Shown here: positions 47,050 to 56,506 of the stretch, in pieces
Layout: every line of letters begins with the position of its first letter
Position numbering within the stretch: position 1 is the first letter of the stretch
Assembly (NCBI GenBank): GCA_037954665.1
Contig: JBBMOL010000022.1
Location: forward strand, 6,510,001-6,574,000
DNA: 64,000 nucleotides
Direction of reading: 5' to 3'
Origin: Laguncularia racemosa
Taxonomy: Eukaryota > Streptophyta > Magnoliopsida > Myrtales > Combretaceae
The notes under the pieces: model-generated
Seen by the model: only the letters and a program-made list of their open reading frames with translations
Database searches by the model: none
Told to the model about the DNA's origin: nothing
Made by a program: the position numbers and the translations under genes

Positions 47050-47900
47050 TCATAACAATCAAAGGGGTGGTTTGCACACACTCTAATCTATTACATAAAG
47101 AGAGTATACAAGAAACAGTAGAAAATAAAGAATAAACTAGACCACAAAAAATCATGAAAACCTAGAGTAGGCAAGAATGGCCAAAGAGTACGCCAGATGC
47201 AATAGATAGTAGCAGCCACTATAGATCTCCATGTGTGGTATGAGCTTGGGACAAAAAAAAGGCATTCAAGAAAAGAGGTGATGGTGGTCTTCATCACCTT
47301 TGAGTGCATAAGTAGCAGGAAGTAGAAATCGAAATAGTAATCCCCCATGCATAAAGCCTGTCAAGTGATTGCAACTTCCTTGCCACGCTAACCATAGGAA
47401 GAATATGTGCCTAGTGATAGAATTTTTTCTCCACACAACTCTAGCCCAAGGAACACATGGGGGGATGGTGCTAGGAATTCATACCCCCTTTTGATGGAAT
47501 AATCCCCTGAAGAGGAGTGTCCATTTGAACACATTTGGTTGGCATGAATTAAGGGTAATAAAACTAGGGATCTAGATATTCACCCAAAAAGGACCTGGTA
47601 GATGCCGATCATCTTCTTCTATGATAGAACATAGGCATGCATCCCTTGGTATGCCAGAAAAGGAAATTGGACATGCACGATATATCATGTCTAGGTCCTA
47701 CTGGGAGCCAATAGTCTAACCATAATGAAACATATACTCCATCTTTCACCTTCCACTTGAAAGCTCCACGAATGAGAACACAAAGCTTGAGAATTTTCTT
47801 CCAATTCCACGAGCACACAGTGGGTACTTTAAAGAGCCAGAAGCTGTAATCTTTGAGATAGGTTGAATGGATCCAATCAAACCCACAGTCCTCTCCAACC
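47050..47900 (-). pseudogene. outer LINE: zf-RVT and C-terminal region
   Basis: 47609-47818 has KWKVKDGVYVSLWLDYWLP and 47091-47348 has TWRSIVAATIYCIWR, the usual closing motifs of plant L1 ORF2 (compare W-x-x-x-V-A-A-x-I-Y-x-I-W). Stops lie between the pieces. Confidence 0.8.
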
Positions 47901-47949
47901 CCCTCTATACAAGTGCCAAATGTATTTGATTTAAGCTACTTTATACCAT

Positions 47950-49777
47950 AACTCTAAATCTTGGAATTTCAAGATCTCCACTATCTCTTGGGTTACAAAC
48001 AACATCCCATTTCACTTTAGTTTTGAGCAATGGTCATCCACTCCAAACGAAAATTTTCATTTTTTGTTCAATTGATCTAACAACCAACTTGGAAAACCAT
48101 AAAAAAGAAGCACAATATACTTGCATAGAGAATAGGGCAAATCATAGCAATTGGAGACAACCAGCATGCAATTGGATCTTGGAAGTCCACAAGTTGATGC
48201 ACAACAGGATTTTTTCTTCAAGTATTTCACAATCTTCTATTCTTCTTCAATTTCACTGAAATAAGGGGCATCCTTAAGTAGCAGAATGGCAAGGATCCCT
48301 CTTGGAAGTAAGTCATAGCCAAGATTACTTCCTGTTGTTTTTGGTTGACATAGCCAAAAGAAAATGTGGCTTTTTTCTTTGTTTGTTAGCACAGACCAGA
48401 TAATGCATGCAAAAGAAGCAGAGTATTAGAAAAGAACCATGGATTTTCTCATTTCCTTTGGAAAAATTCAATAAGTCATCTGCAAAACAGAGACTGAGTT
48501 ATTCTTTCAAGTTTACATCTCCATTGATAAGAAAAAAGGGTTTACAGTCAGCTTTCTTAAAATTCCTGATAGAACTTCCATCCCAAATACAAAAAGGTAA
48601 GGGGATATTGGATCCCCTTGCCTAAGGGCTCCTTTTTTGGGGAAAATGCCCACAAGCTCTCCATTGATGTTGATAGAGAGTTTGGTCACTGTTGTACACT
48701 AAGCTATGAAGGTATATAAGTGTGAAATGAATGGCCTTGAATTGCAATACTTTTATCACAAAATCCTAGTCCATAGTGTCATATGCCTTTTGAATATCCA
48801 CTTTCAGGCACAACGTGGTCCTCTTGAATTGTGATATCTAATCATCAGCTCTTGTGTAACAAAAACTCTGTCCGTGATTCTTCTCCTAGGTACAAAAGCA
48901 GTTTGCTATTTTCCAATTAGCTCAGGTATCGCTTCATTCTAGCGGCCAATACTTTAGAGATTGCCTTATAGGATAACATTACAGCAAGCTATTGGTCAAA
49001 ACTCAACCAACTTTGAAGGTTTTGTGACCTTAGGGTCAAGGCCCTAGGCCTTGTCAATGGTTTGAGAAAAGAAAGCCACTCTAATTTCTTCATCTAAAAT
49101 TGGTGCATTAAGCCACTCAACTTATTGCTCATTCGGTTCCAAGTTATATACTTTTCAGCTTCAACAAGTTCAGGTTGAAAATTATGGTTATTGAACAAAT
49201 TCTTGAAATACTTCACTGTTTCATCATGGATTTCCAGATCTACTCTTTGTTATCTCCTGTCATTGACATGTAGGCAGTGAATGGCACTCCTATTATGGTG
49301 ATTAACTGTCGATTTGTGGAAGAAGACCGTACTTTTATCACCCAATATTAGCCACTTTAATCGCAATTTTTACTTGACAAAGCTTTCTTCTACTCTTCTT
49401 AATAAAAAATAAAAATAATCCTCAAACACCTTGAGATCTTCTTCCATGAGTGAATACTTCCAGTTGCCATAATAGTGGACTGTACAGAGTAGTGGTTGGC
49501 TTTAGCATCCTTCATGGAAATTCCTGAGAACTGGGAATTGTTCAACTTTTTAAACTCAAACTTAAGAAGTTTCAACTTGGATATCACTTGAAACATTTTA
49601 GACCCACTCACTTCCATACTTCAAGATCTAGCTAGTCTCTTTGAATCCCACTATGCTCGTCAAAAGTTGAAGTACTTGAAGGGTAACACTTGTGGGGTAA
49701 CCCAAACTCCATACGAGCAATGGCAAGGGAGTGATTCAATAAAAAAGGGAAAGGAACACAGCCTAAGCCCTCAGAAA
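47950..49777 (-). pseudogene. outer LINE: endonuclease tail and reverse transcriptase
   Basis: Reading in from the insertion point, the minus strand gives NHSLAIARMEFGLPHKCYPF (the endonuclease S-D-H-S-P region). A linker at 49617-49399 (KMFQVISKLKLLKFEFKKLN) follows, then SYKAISKVLAARMKRYLS (about 48960) and a thumb with SYQWRCKLERITQ, LPFCYLRMPLISVKLKK. Order and motifs fit plant L1 ORF2. Frameshifts and stops are frequent, so this copy is older than the inner LINE. Confidence 0.8.
49764..49777. repeat. target-site duplication of the inner LINE (left)
   Basis: TAAGCCCTCAGAAA, matching TAAGCCCTCGGAAA at 55334-55347 at 13 of 14 positions, directly before the inner LINE poly-T (49778-49787). 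Confidence 0.88.
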
Positions 49778-49985
49778 TTTTTTTTTTAGATAATTGAAAT
49801 TTTATTGAATGAGAAATAGTACAATCAACAAGTGAATAATAAAAAAGTTACAACATTGTGCTAAGCAAAACTAGATGCTTAGCATCGATGCTAAATTACA
49901 GCGGTTTAATATAGGAATGAATCTGATGAGCTAATAGTCCAACCCCCAGGAGGATCTCCCTTAGTCTCACTTTGTTCCGAGCACA
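49778..49985 (-). other. inner LINE 3' UTR and poly-A
   Basis: Non-coding tail between the last zf-RVT codons and the poly-A. Confidence 0.8.
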
Positions 49986-50393
49986 CTATATACAATAGAC
50001 TAATGCCGCTAACGTTGCCCGCCAATTCTGATGGGTCGGGGAATCCCCCAGTGCCACCAAATGACCGGTAGCTCCCTGCCAGCTACTGAATGAAGCTGGA
50101 CAATGCAGAAAGTCACACACTAGATACCAGACCAAAGAGGTGTAAGCACATTTGAAAAATAGATGGGCATGGTTCTCCAAAAACTGGTTACAAAGAAAAC
50201 AGGTAATTGATTGCATTAGTCCCCAGTTATATACTCTGTAAAGAGTGGAAAGTTTTCCTAGCCAGGCCAACCATAGGACAAAGGAGTGTCTAGGTAAAAA
50301 AGATTTGTTCCATACTACTTTATGCCATGATATGGTGGACCCAAGAGGGTTAAGAAAGCCATAGCCACTTTTGATGGTATATTCTTTTAACAA
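49986..50393 (-). pseudogene. inner LINE ORF2: zf-RVT region
   Basis: 135-residue open piece: YTIKSGYGFLN, WHKVVWNKSFLPRHSFVLWL, ITCFLCNQFLENHAHLFFKC (the C-x2-C-x7-H-x4-C zinc pattern) and WRATLAALVYCI. This is the zf-RVT domain at the end of plant L1 ORF2. It lies in the same frame as the RT piece upstream, separated by stops. Confidence 0.92.
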
Positions 50394-50768
50394 TGAGTGT
50401 ATCTAATGAAGACAATTCGAAGCGACAACATTCGGTTTGAGAGAGGGTAGGATGCAGATGTTAATCCAGAATGGGCCATTAGGGATACACTATTCATTCC
50501 CATCCATAATGGAACAAAGCCTCGTAATATGTGGAAAACCTGTGCTACTCATAGCCCGAGCACTAAATAATGTATCAAGAGATCCTAATGGGAGCTAGAA
50601 ATCTGCCCACAACGAGATTTCAAGGCCATTGTTGGGTTCCAAAAGCAAGCAAGATCTAACCAAGCCTCTCAACTTTAGCAGTTTCTTCCAAGTCTATGAG
50701 CATATCGCTGGTGCTTTGGAGGACAAAAAATTCTTGCCCTTTAGTAGTGTGGAATGAACCCATTCGAG

Positions 50769-52424
50769 TCATAAGCTCTTTGTTCCCTCCTTGCATAGTC
50801 TCCATCTATGCTTGATTTGGATTGCCTTATTCCAAAGATGGATATTTGGGATCCCTAGGCCTCCATTTCTTAGGGGTTTGCACACTTCCGCCCATCTGAC
50901 CTTAGCTTTTGTGAAAGTATATGGGCTGCCATTCCAGAGAAAATTCTGAAGTAGTTGTTCTATCCTTGAAACAACAGACTTAGGCAATAGGAAAACAAAG
51001 CACCAGTAGACTTGCATGGAAAATAAGACAGATTTTATCAATTGAAGCCTATCAACATAAGACAAGTATTTAGCCGTCCAAGAGTTAATCCGTGACAGTG
51101 TGCGCTCCACTAGCACTTCACAGTCCTGCTTCTTAAGCTTAGAGGATATGAGAGGAACCCCCAAGTATTGTACTAGCAACCGATCCTCGCTGAATTGAGT
51201 GGACTGTAGAATGGCCTCTTTGGTGCTCATCAAGACATGAGAGAAGAAAATGTTGCTTTTGTTGTTGTTGACTACCAATCCCGAGATGGTTTGGAATTTC
51301 TGTAAGGTTTCTTTCACTAGGGATATAGATTCAATATTTCCTTTAGCAAATATTAAGAAACCATCTGCAAAACAAAGGTCGGTCAGTCTTTCAGTCTTAC
51401 ATCTCCAATGTAGTGAAAACCTAGGGTTATAAATTAGTCTTCTCAACTACGTGGAGAGAACTTCCATGCACAGGACGAACAAGTAAGGGGATATGGGGTC
51501 CCTTTATCTCAACCCTCGTTTACTTGCGAAGAACCCCACCATTTCCCCATTGACGTTGATGGAGTATTTGGGCAAAGAGATACACTGGCTGATGAGGTTA
51601 CAAAAATGAGGGGGAAAGTTCATGACCTTGAGCACCATTAAGATAAAGTCCCATCTGATTGTGTCATAAGCCTTTTGAAGGTCCACCTTAAGCATACAAT
51701 GGGAAGCACCCTTATGAGAGTGGTAGTTCACCATAAGTTCCTAGGCTATGAAAATGTTGTCAGTAATCCTCCTACCTGGAATAAAAGCTGCTTGCTCCCT
51801 CCCAACTAGAGCTAGCAAGACCGATTTCATCCTTGCAGCAAGGACCTTGGAGATCGCCTTGTAAATCACATTACAGCATGCTATTGGCCTGAAATCACCC
51901 AACTTAGTAGGATTTGCAACTTTGGGAACTAGGGAGATAGCAGTACTGTTAATCTCCTTGAGCAAGTGGCCTGTAGTCAGGAACTCTCTAGTTGCAGCAA
52001 TCATATCAGCACTTATGGCATCCCATGCCTCCTTGAAGAAACAAGCTGAAAACCCATATGGGCCAGGGGCCTTCCCATTCGCTTGCAATATGAAACCCCA
52101 TTTGATCTCCTCATCCGAAAACGTAGCATCAAGTGTGAGTCGTTGCTGCTCATTCAATATCTGGGGCATCAAGTTCTCCTCGTCGACGGGGGTGCTAAGG
52201 GTTGTAAGGGGGTCATAGAGCTACTGGAAATACTCAAGGACTACTTGTTGGACCTCCTGTTCCCCAGCCGCCTCATTGCCATCCTCCCTAGTCAGTCTGT
52301 GTATGGAGCTACGGTTGTGGAAGCTCTTCATAGCCTTGTGTAAATAGGCCATGTTCTTATCACCTAGCTTCAGCCACATTGTCCTAGATTTTTGTTTATA
52401 GAAGCTCTCCTCAGCCACTCGCAA
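50769..52424 (-). pseudogene. inner LINE ORF2: reverse transcriptase
   Basis: Four pieces share one frame. 52424-52221: KSRTMWLKLGDKNMAYLHKA. 52172-51741: NGKAPGPYGFSACFFKEAWD, FRPIACCNVIYKAISKVLA and QAAFIPGRRITDNIFIA. 51734-51504: MLKVDLQKAYDTIRWDF. 51446-50769: LCFADGFLIFAKG, LGVPLISSKLKKQDCEVLVE. The intervening stops stand where Gln codons are expected (A-stop-E-L-M, L-R-stop-R-D-P-I-S). RT would copy the RNA at the nicked target. FADD has become FADG. Confidence 0.93.
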
Positions 52425-52619
52425 TGTGTAATACTCCTAGTAGGCCAAACGCTCCTCATCTAATCGAGAGGTATCCCCAATCGCATGTATGTTGGTTTGC
52501 AGTTGAATCAATTGATGCTTCGCCCTCTAAACTCGTCGTGAAATGTCAAAGAACTCAGACTTGTTCAAACATTTGAGACCCTCTTTAATAAGTATGAGCT
52601 TCTTCACAACCCGGAACAT

Positions 52620-53451
52620 TCATGAACCCTTCATGTCCCTCTTCCACATGATACTGACTAGCTCTTTGAACCCCTCATGGTCTGCCCAATAATTGAAAAT
52701 TTTATATGGGCTCCTTCCGGCTTTCAGTCCATACTCCATACAAACCACAACTAGTATGTGGTCAAATAGGATAGGTGAGAGGAATTTAGCATGTGCATTC
52801 AGGTGCATATTTAGCCAAGGGAGGTCAACCATGGCTCGATCAAGTTTCCTTAATATAGGCACCTGATTTTGTTTATTAGACCATGTAAAGAAATCCCCTA
52901 TGTATCTTAGGTCTTCCACCTCCAATTTAGCAATGCATCTCTAGAATTCTACCATTGCGTCCGTGACCATAATTCTTCCTCCTTTTTTCTCAGTGACTAA
53001 TCCGGTTGAATTGAAATCGCCCATGACCAGCCACGACCGTTGTCCCATGTTATCTACCAATGTCTCTAGGTTCAACCATAACTCTTTCCATTCCCAGTCA
53101 TTGTTGGAACCATAGACAAAGGTGATAGTCATGTCGCTATGTACTCTCAAATTAAACACTGTATAGTGTATGAATTGCGCATGTTCGGTCTCCACCTGGA
53201 CATTCCACTCCCAAATACATTTCCTTGCCGTGACATTGATCCATACTTGCCAAATACTGACCCAACATGTTCTTAATTATGTCCTCATTGGCAACATTTA
53301 CTCTTGTTTCCAACAAGCCAATAAGGTTAATACTATGCGTATCACATAATTTCCTAACCTTCGAAACCTTGATGGGATCGTTAAAACCCCATACATTCCA
53401 TGCTGCCAGCAACATGGAGTTGCAGAGATAGGTAGTTAGGTGAAGTTCCAC
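52620..53451 (-). pseudogene. inner LINE ORF2: endonuclease
   Basis: 53451-53152: AAWNVWGFNDPIKVSKVRK and LIGLLETRV with the catalytic Glu. 53195-52941: VYGSNNDWEWKELW and WLVMGDFNSTGLVTEKKGG, the G-D-F-N metal site. 52925-52620: GDFFTWSNKQ, RKLDRAMVDLPW and FDHILVV, where the S-D-H-S-P box has decayed. This APE-type nuclease nicks target DNA. A frameshift near 53160-53195 joins the first two pieces. Confidence 0.92.
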
Positions 53452-55185
53452 CTCCTCTTCTGCTGCTTTTTCTTACAACGACTAGAGGAGCTAGAACTTT
53501 TGCTAGGTTTGGGATGACTTCCCGATGCTTGGTTCATTTGAACTAATAATTTGTTGAGAGGAGTGTTCTCATAATCATCACATCCGTCTACCATATCCCT
53601 CCCTTGGGCATCTTGCTGCACATTCATTGCATGACTTGGGGACTCCGACACCATGGTGGCTGCCGATGAACTTGGACACAAGTCAGGGCCCGCACCTTCA
53701 CAAGTTCCAGGTGCCTTGTCAATCCTAGCAACCTCCATACCCTCGCCAGCTACCAATCCCTAGTTAACATGCACATCATCCAAGCTTTGCAAACCCTTCG
53801 ACACAACCTTCTCTCTTTGTCCCTCGACCACCCGTGTATGTGTGGCACTCTTGGAAAGGCTCTCCTTGTTGACACTCTTTGACCATTGCTGTGAGGTGCC
53901 ACTAGGGGATCCATCCTTCTCGCATTCCACGTCTTGCACCTTCATCTTTCCATTAACTCCATGGTTTGCTAGCGTACACTCCTCCTTGCGCATTGATGCG
54001 ATGTTAGATAAGCATTGTTCCTGGTTGGGGTTGCATTTGTGTCCAAAGACCTTGCAACTAGCGCAATGTTAGGGGAGCCACTGATACTCAACATGGACAA
54101 CAGCAGCAGTGTCATTCTCACCCTCAACTGCCACCCGGGTAATCAACTCATCTCGGGCATCAAGTTCGGCCAAGACCCTAGCATGGTTCGCCCTTTGCCT
54201 ACTTGACATCAACACATCAGCCTTTAGTGGAACAACTACGCCACTCACTATATGGCTAAGTCCCTCAGCGGCAAGGAACTCACAAGGAATGCGTGAGAAG
54301 GATGCCCACACAGGTACGTTAGTAGGTCGTGGCTTGTCAAGCAACATGCCCTTCCTCCACTTCTGTAAGATAAGGAATCTTTGAGCAAAGTGTCACGTTT
54401 TCTCAAGGACGAGTGAGATCACTTCCCAGGCCAAATTGGAAGTAGAAGAACCCATCCAAGCTTCCTAGCACATCCACAAGGCCAAACTCCTTCCATAGTT
54501 TGAAGGCAATAGCTCGAACTAAAGAATAGGGCAATTTCCAATTTAGAAAATAGCTGACTAGTGTCAAGTTCCAGTATTCCACACCTAAGTCCACCACTGC
54601 CTTAGGAATTTTCACCCTTGGCGTAGTCCCTTTGGTCGTCGGAGGAACGAAGCGGAGATTAAAGACTAGAGACATGTCCTCATTTTTGGAAGTGCACGCC
54701 TGTGCATAAGTTTTGGCGTTAGGAGGCCTCGCGGTGGCTGCGTGGATGTGGCCAAATGGCTTCCAGTTGCGATTCTCAACTTCCTCCAACAGCACATTGA
54801 CTTCTTCCAAAGTTGAATTTCTAAAAGAAGGAAATTCTTGGGAAGATGGTGGATCGGTGACAGGTTGCTTGGTAATTTTTGTGTTAGGGGAAATAGGTTG
54901 GCAAGTGCCAGACCGAGGACAGCCTATGTGGACACAAGGCTCCAAGTTTCACTTCTTGGCAATATCTTGGGGATTACTTTCCAATGCTTCAAAAGTAGGC
55001 ATTTGTCTTGCCTCTTTTGGGTTGACCTACAAGGCCTCCTCTGGAACCGTGTCCACCCCCTTGCGAGCTCGTTTGCCACCATAATCCGGTGGGGGATGCT
55101 CCCCCGTGGTAGCACGGTGCATCGCCCCCAACTTCAACTCTACCTTTGGCCTGCCAGACGCCCCCCCACTCACCGAAGATGCCAT
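53436..55185 (-). pseudogene. inner LINE ORF1: DUF4283 and zinc-knuckle protein
   Basis: The start chosen is the ATG at 55185 (MASSVSGGASGRPKVELKLG). 54945-54403 holds a DUF4283-type domain (VVDLGVEYWNLTLVSYFLNW, AIAFKLWKEFGLVDVLGSLD). 54347-54069 has VPVWASFSRIPCEFLAAEGL, SHIVSGVVVPLK and, after a stop, C-A-S-C-K-V-F-G-H-K-C (zinc knuckle, about 54030-54065). A Ser/Lys-rich tail ends at 53436. Stops after EEAL, WLP and HVN stand in place of Gln codons, and a frameshift lies between 54403 and 54347. ORF1 binds the LINE RNA. Confidence 0.9.
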
Positions 55186-55333
55186 GGTGAGTAGCTGGTA
55201 TCCTAGGGTAGAAAACACTGACACTACTAGAAAGGAGAAGTTTGGCTAAGGGCTAGGGTTAAGAGTGTTTGAGAAAAGTGTGTAGAGAGAGGAGAGTACA
55301 TTTTCGGAAAATTATGGTGCAGTCCTTGAAGTA

Positions 55334-55347
55334 TAAGCCCTCGGAAA
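55334..55347. repeat. target-site duplication of the inner LINE (right)
   Basis: TAAGCCCTCGGAAA, matching 49764-49777 apart from one base. Confidence 0.88.
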
Positions 55348-55795
55348 CACCACTTGGAAAAACTTGGCTCTTTTCACAACTTGCTTTGAGGCCAGCAAAA
55401 AAATAGTATTCTTCAAAGCCTTCTGAGAACATCATCACACCATCAGCAAAGCATAAATGATTAAGCTGTTCTTTTCAACATTTCCAGTGGAAAGAAGAAC
55501 CCTCCTTTCTTCCTACCTCCCTCATAATACAAGAAAAGAGTTCCATAATGAGAACAAAGAGATAAAGAGAAATAGGATCCCCTTGGCGTAAACCCCTAGT
55601 ACTTGAAAAAAAAAAACCCATAAGTTCACCATCCAAATTTATTGAGAATTTTGGAGTAAAAACACACTTCATCACACAAACCATAAATTGTGGAGGAAGC
55701 TCCATAGTACGCATCAATTGCTCTAAGAGGCACTATCTCACATGATCATATGCCTTCATAATATTGACCTTGATAGCACACCTAGCACCAAAAGT
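55348..55795 (-). pseudogene. outer LINE: displaced RT fragment
   Basis: Minus-strand translation reads RCAIKVNIMKAYDHV (RT palm), then an open piece at 55717-55475 with FSINLDGELMGFF, RGLRQGDPISLYLFVLIMEL, and next LCFADGVMMFSEGFEE and VFPSGVSEGL. In a normal L1 this lies downstream of the endonuclease. Here it lies upstream of the endonuclease tail at 49777. A second copy of the RT region is present at 47950-49600. Confidence 0.85.
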
Positions 55796-56182
55796 GGAAG
55801 AACTTTCACTGGGCTTTGTATTTGTGGCAGCCAAGGAATTCTCTAGATGGGAAAAGTTCAGCCTTTGAAAAACAGACTTTGGAGCATCTATAGGTGCACC
55901 TAGCTCCAAACCACCTCCTTTAGCTAAGTCAATAGAGTTGAGGACAGAATGAAGGGAAGTAGGTTTAGTGTTTTTCCTTGACCACCCTAATTGGAGGTGG
56001 CTAGAACACTATCAGGAACAACTAAACAACAGGGAAGAAAAAAAGAACTTGGCAACAAAGGAGGGTAAAGGTTTTAAAGTGTTTAACCTAAGAAAAGTTG
56101 TTTCTTATATTGCCTAAGGTGGTTTTCTAGAGAAAGGAGAAGGCACTTTCTTTCACTAGATTTCTGCCTCTGATTTTACCAT
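55796..56182 (-). pseudogene. outer LINE: 5' UTR and ORF1-like start fused to RT
   Basis: The minus strand contains a Pro/Ser-rich ORF1-like segment (GGGLELGAPIDAPKSVFQRL, SHLENSLAATNTKPSESS) that runs directly into the RT motif RCAIKVN near 55790. The rest of ORF1 and all of the endonuclease are missing at this junction. The target-site duplication (56183-56195) marks the 5' end. Confidence 0.6.
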
Positions 56183-56195
56183 AGTAGGAGATTAG
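56183..56195. repeat. target-site duplication of the outer LINE (right)
   Basis: AGTAGGAGATTAG, paired with 47015-47027. Confidence 0.85.
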
Positions 56196-56506
56196 ATTGC
56201 TAACCACAACAGAACAAATAAAAAAAATTACCATTACAGTAAGAGAAATGAAAAAAACTACACACAATTATGTTGTCCACTAAATTATTTTGTTGCAATA
56301 ATGGCTGAATCACTACCTAGCCACAATGTCAAACATTCAAAAACCAAATGTCTAGCTAGATATATTATATCTGACAAATTATTGAAAATGCTGTAAGAAC
56401 ATTGAATAGGATTAACAAAAAGAAATTACCCACTAAGGACAGTTATAGCTGTAGTGCCTCTGCTGTAGAAGAAAGTTGTCAATCAAATAAATCAAATTCT
56501 CTCAAA
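56196..56506 (-). other. 3' flank of the CRM gene (probable 3' UTR)
   Basis: About 310 bp between the stop codon of the CRM gene and the outer LINE. No ORF is supported. A polyadenylation site could not be fixed from sequence alone, so the LINE may lie in or just beyond the 3' UTR. Confidence 0.5.

Larger units (their letters stand above)
49778..55333 (-). mobile_element. inner L1-type LINE, near full length (5556 bp)
   Basis: A poly-A tail (plus-strand poly-T, 49778-49787), 3' UTR, ORF2 with endonuclease, RT and zf-RVT, ORF1 with DUF4283 and zinc knuckle, and a short 5' UTR are bounded by a 14-bp target-site duplication. From 53195 down to 49986 ORF2 stays in one reading frame interrupted only by stops, with one frameshift near 53160-53195. 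It is therefore much younger than the outer LINE. The catalytic FADD box reads FADG. Confidence 0.92.
47028..56182 (-). mobile_element. outer L1-type LINE, rearranged, split by an inner LINE
   Basis: The 3' end is a poly-A tail (poly-T on plus at 47028-47036), and the 5' end is at about 56182 next to the matching target-site duplication. The left part (47028-49777) carries the end of the endonuclease, RT and the C-terminal zf-RVT region. The right part (55348-56182) carries the 5' UTR, an ORF1-like start and an RT piece. These are not collinear with a normal LINE, so the copy was internally rearranged before the inner LINE inserted. All frames are broken. Confidence 0.82.

Noticed and set aside
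54713..55194. Long plus-strand ORFs (123 and 118 codons) in the inner LINE
   Set aside because: Antisense shadows of the GC-richer LINE ORF1. No independent motif is present.
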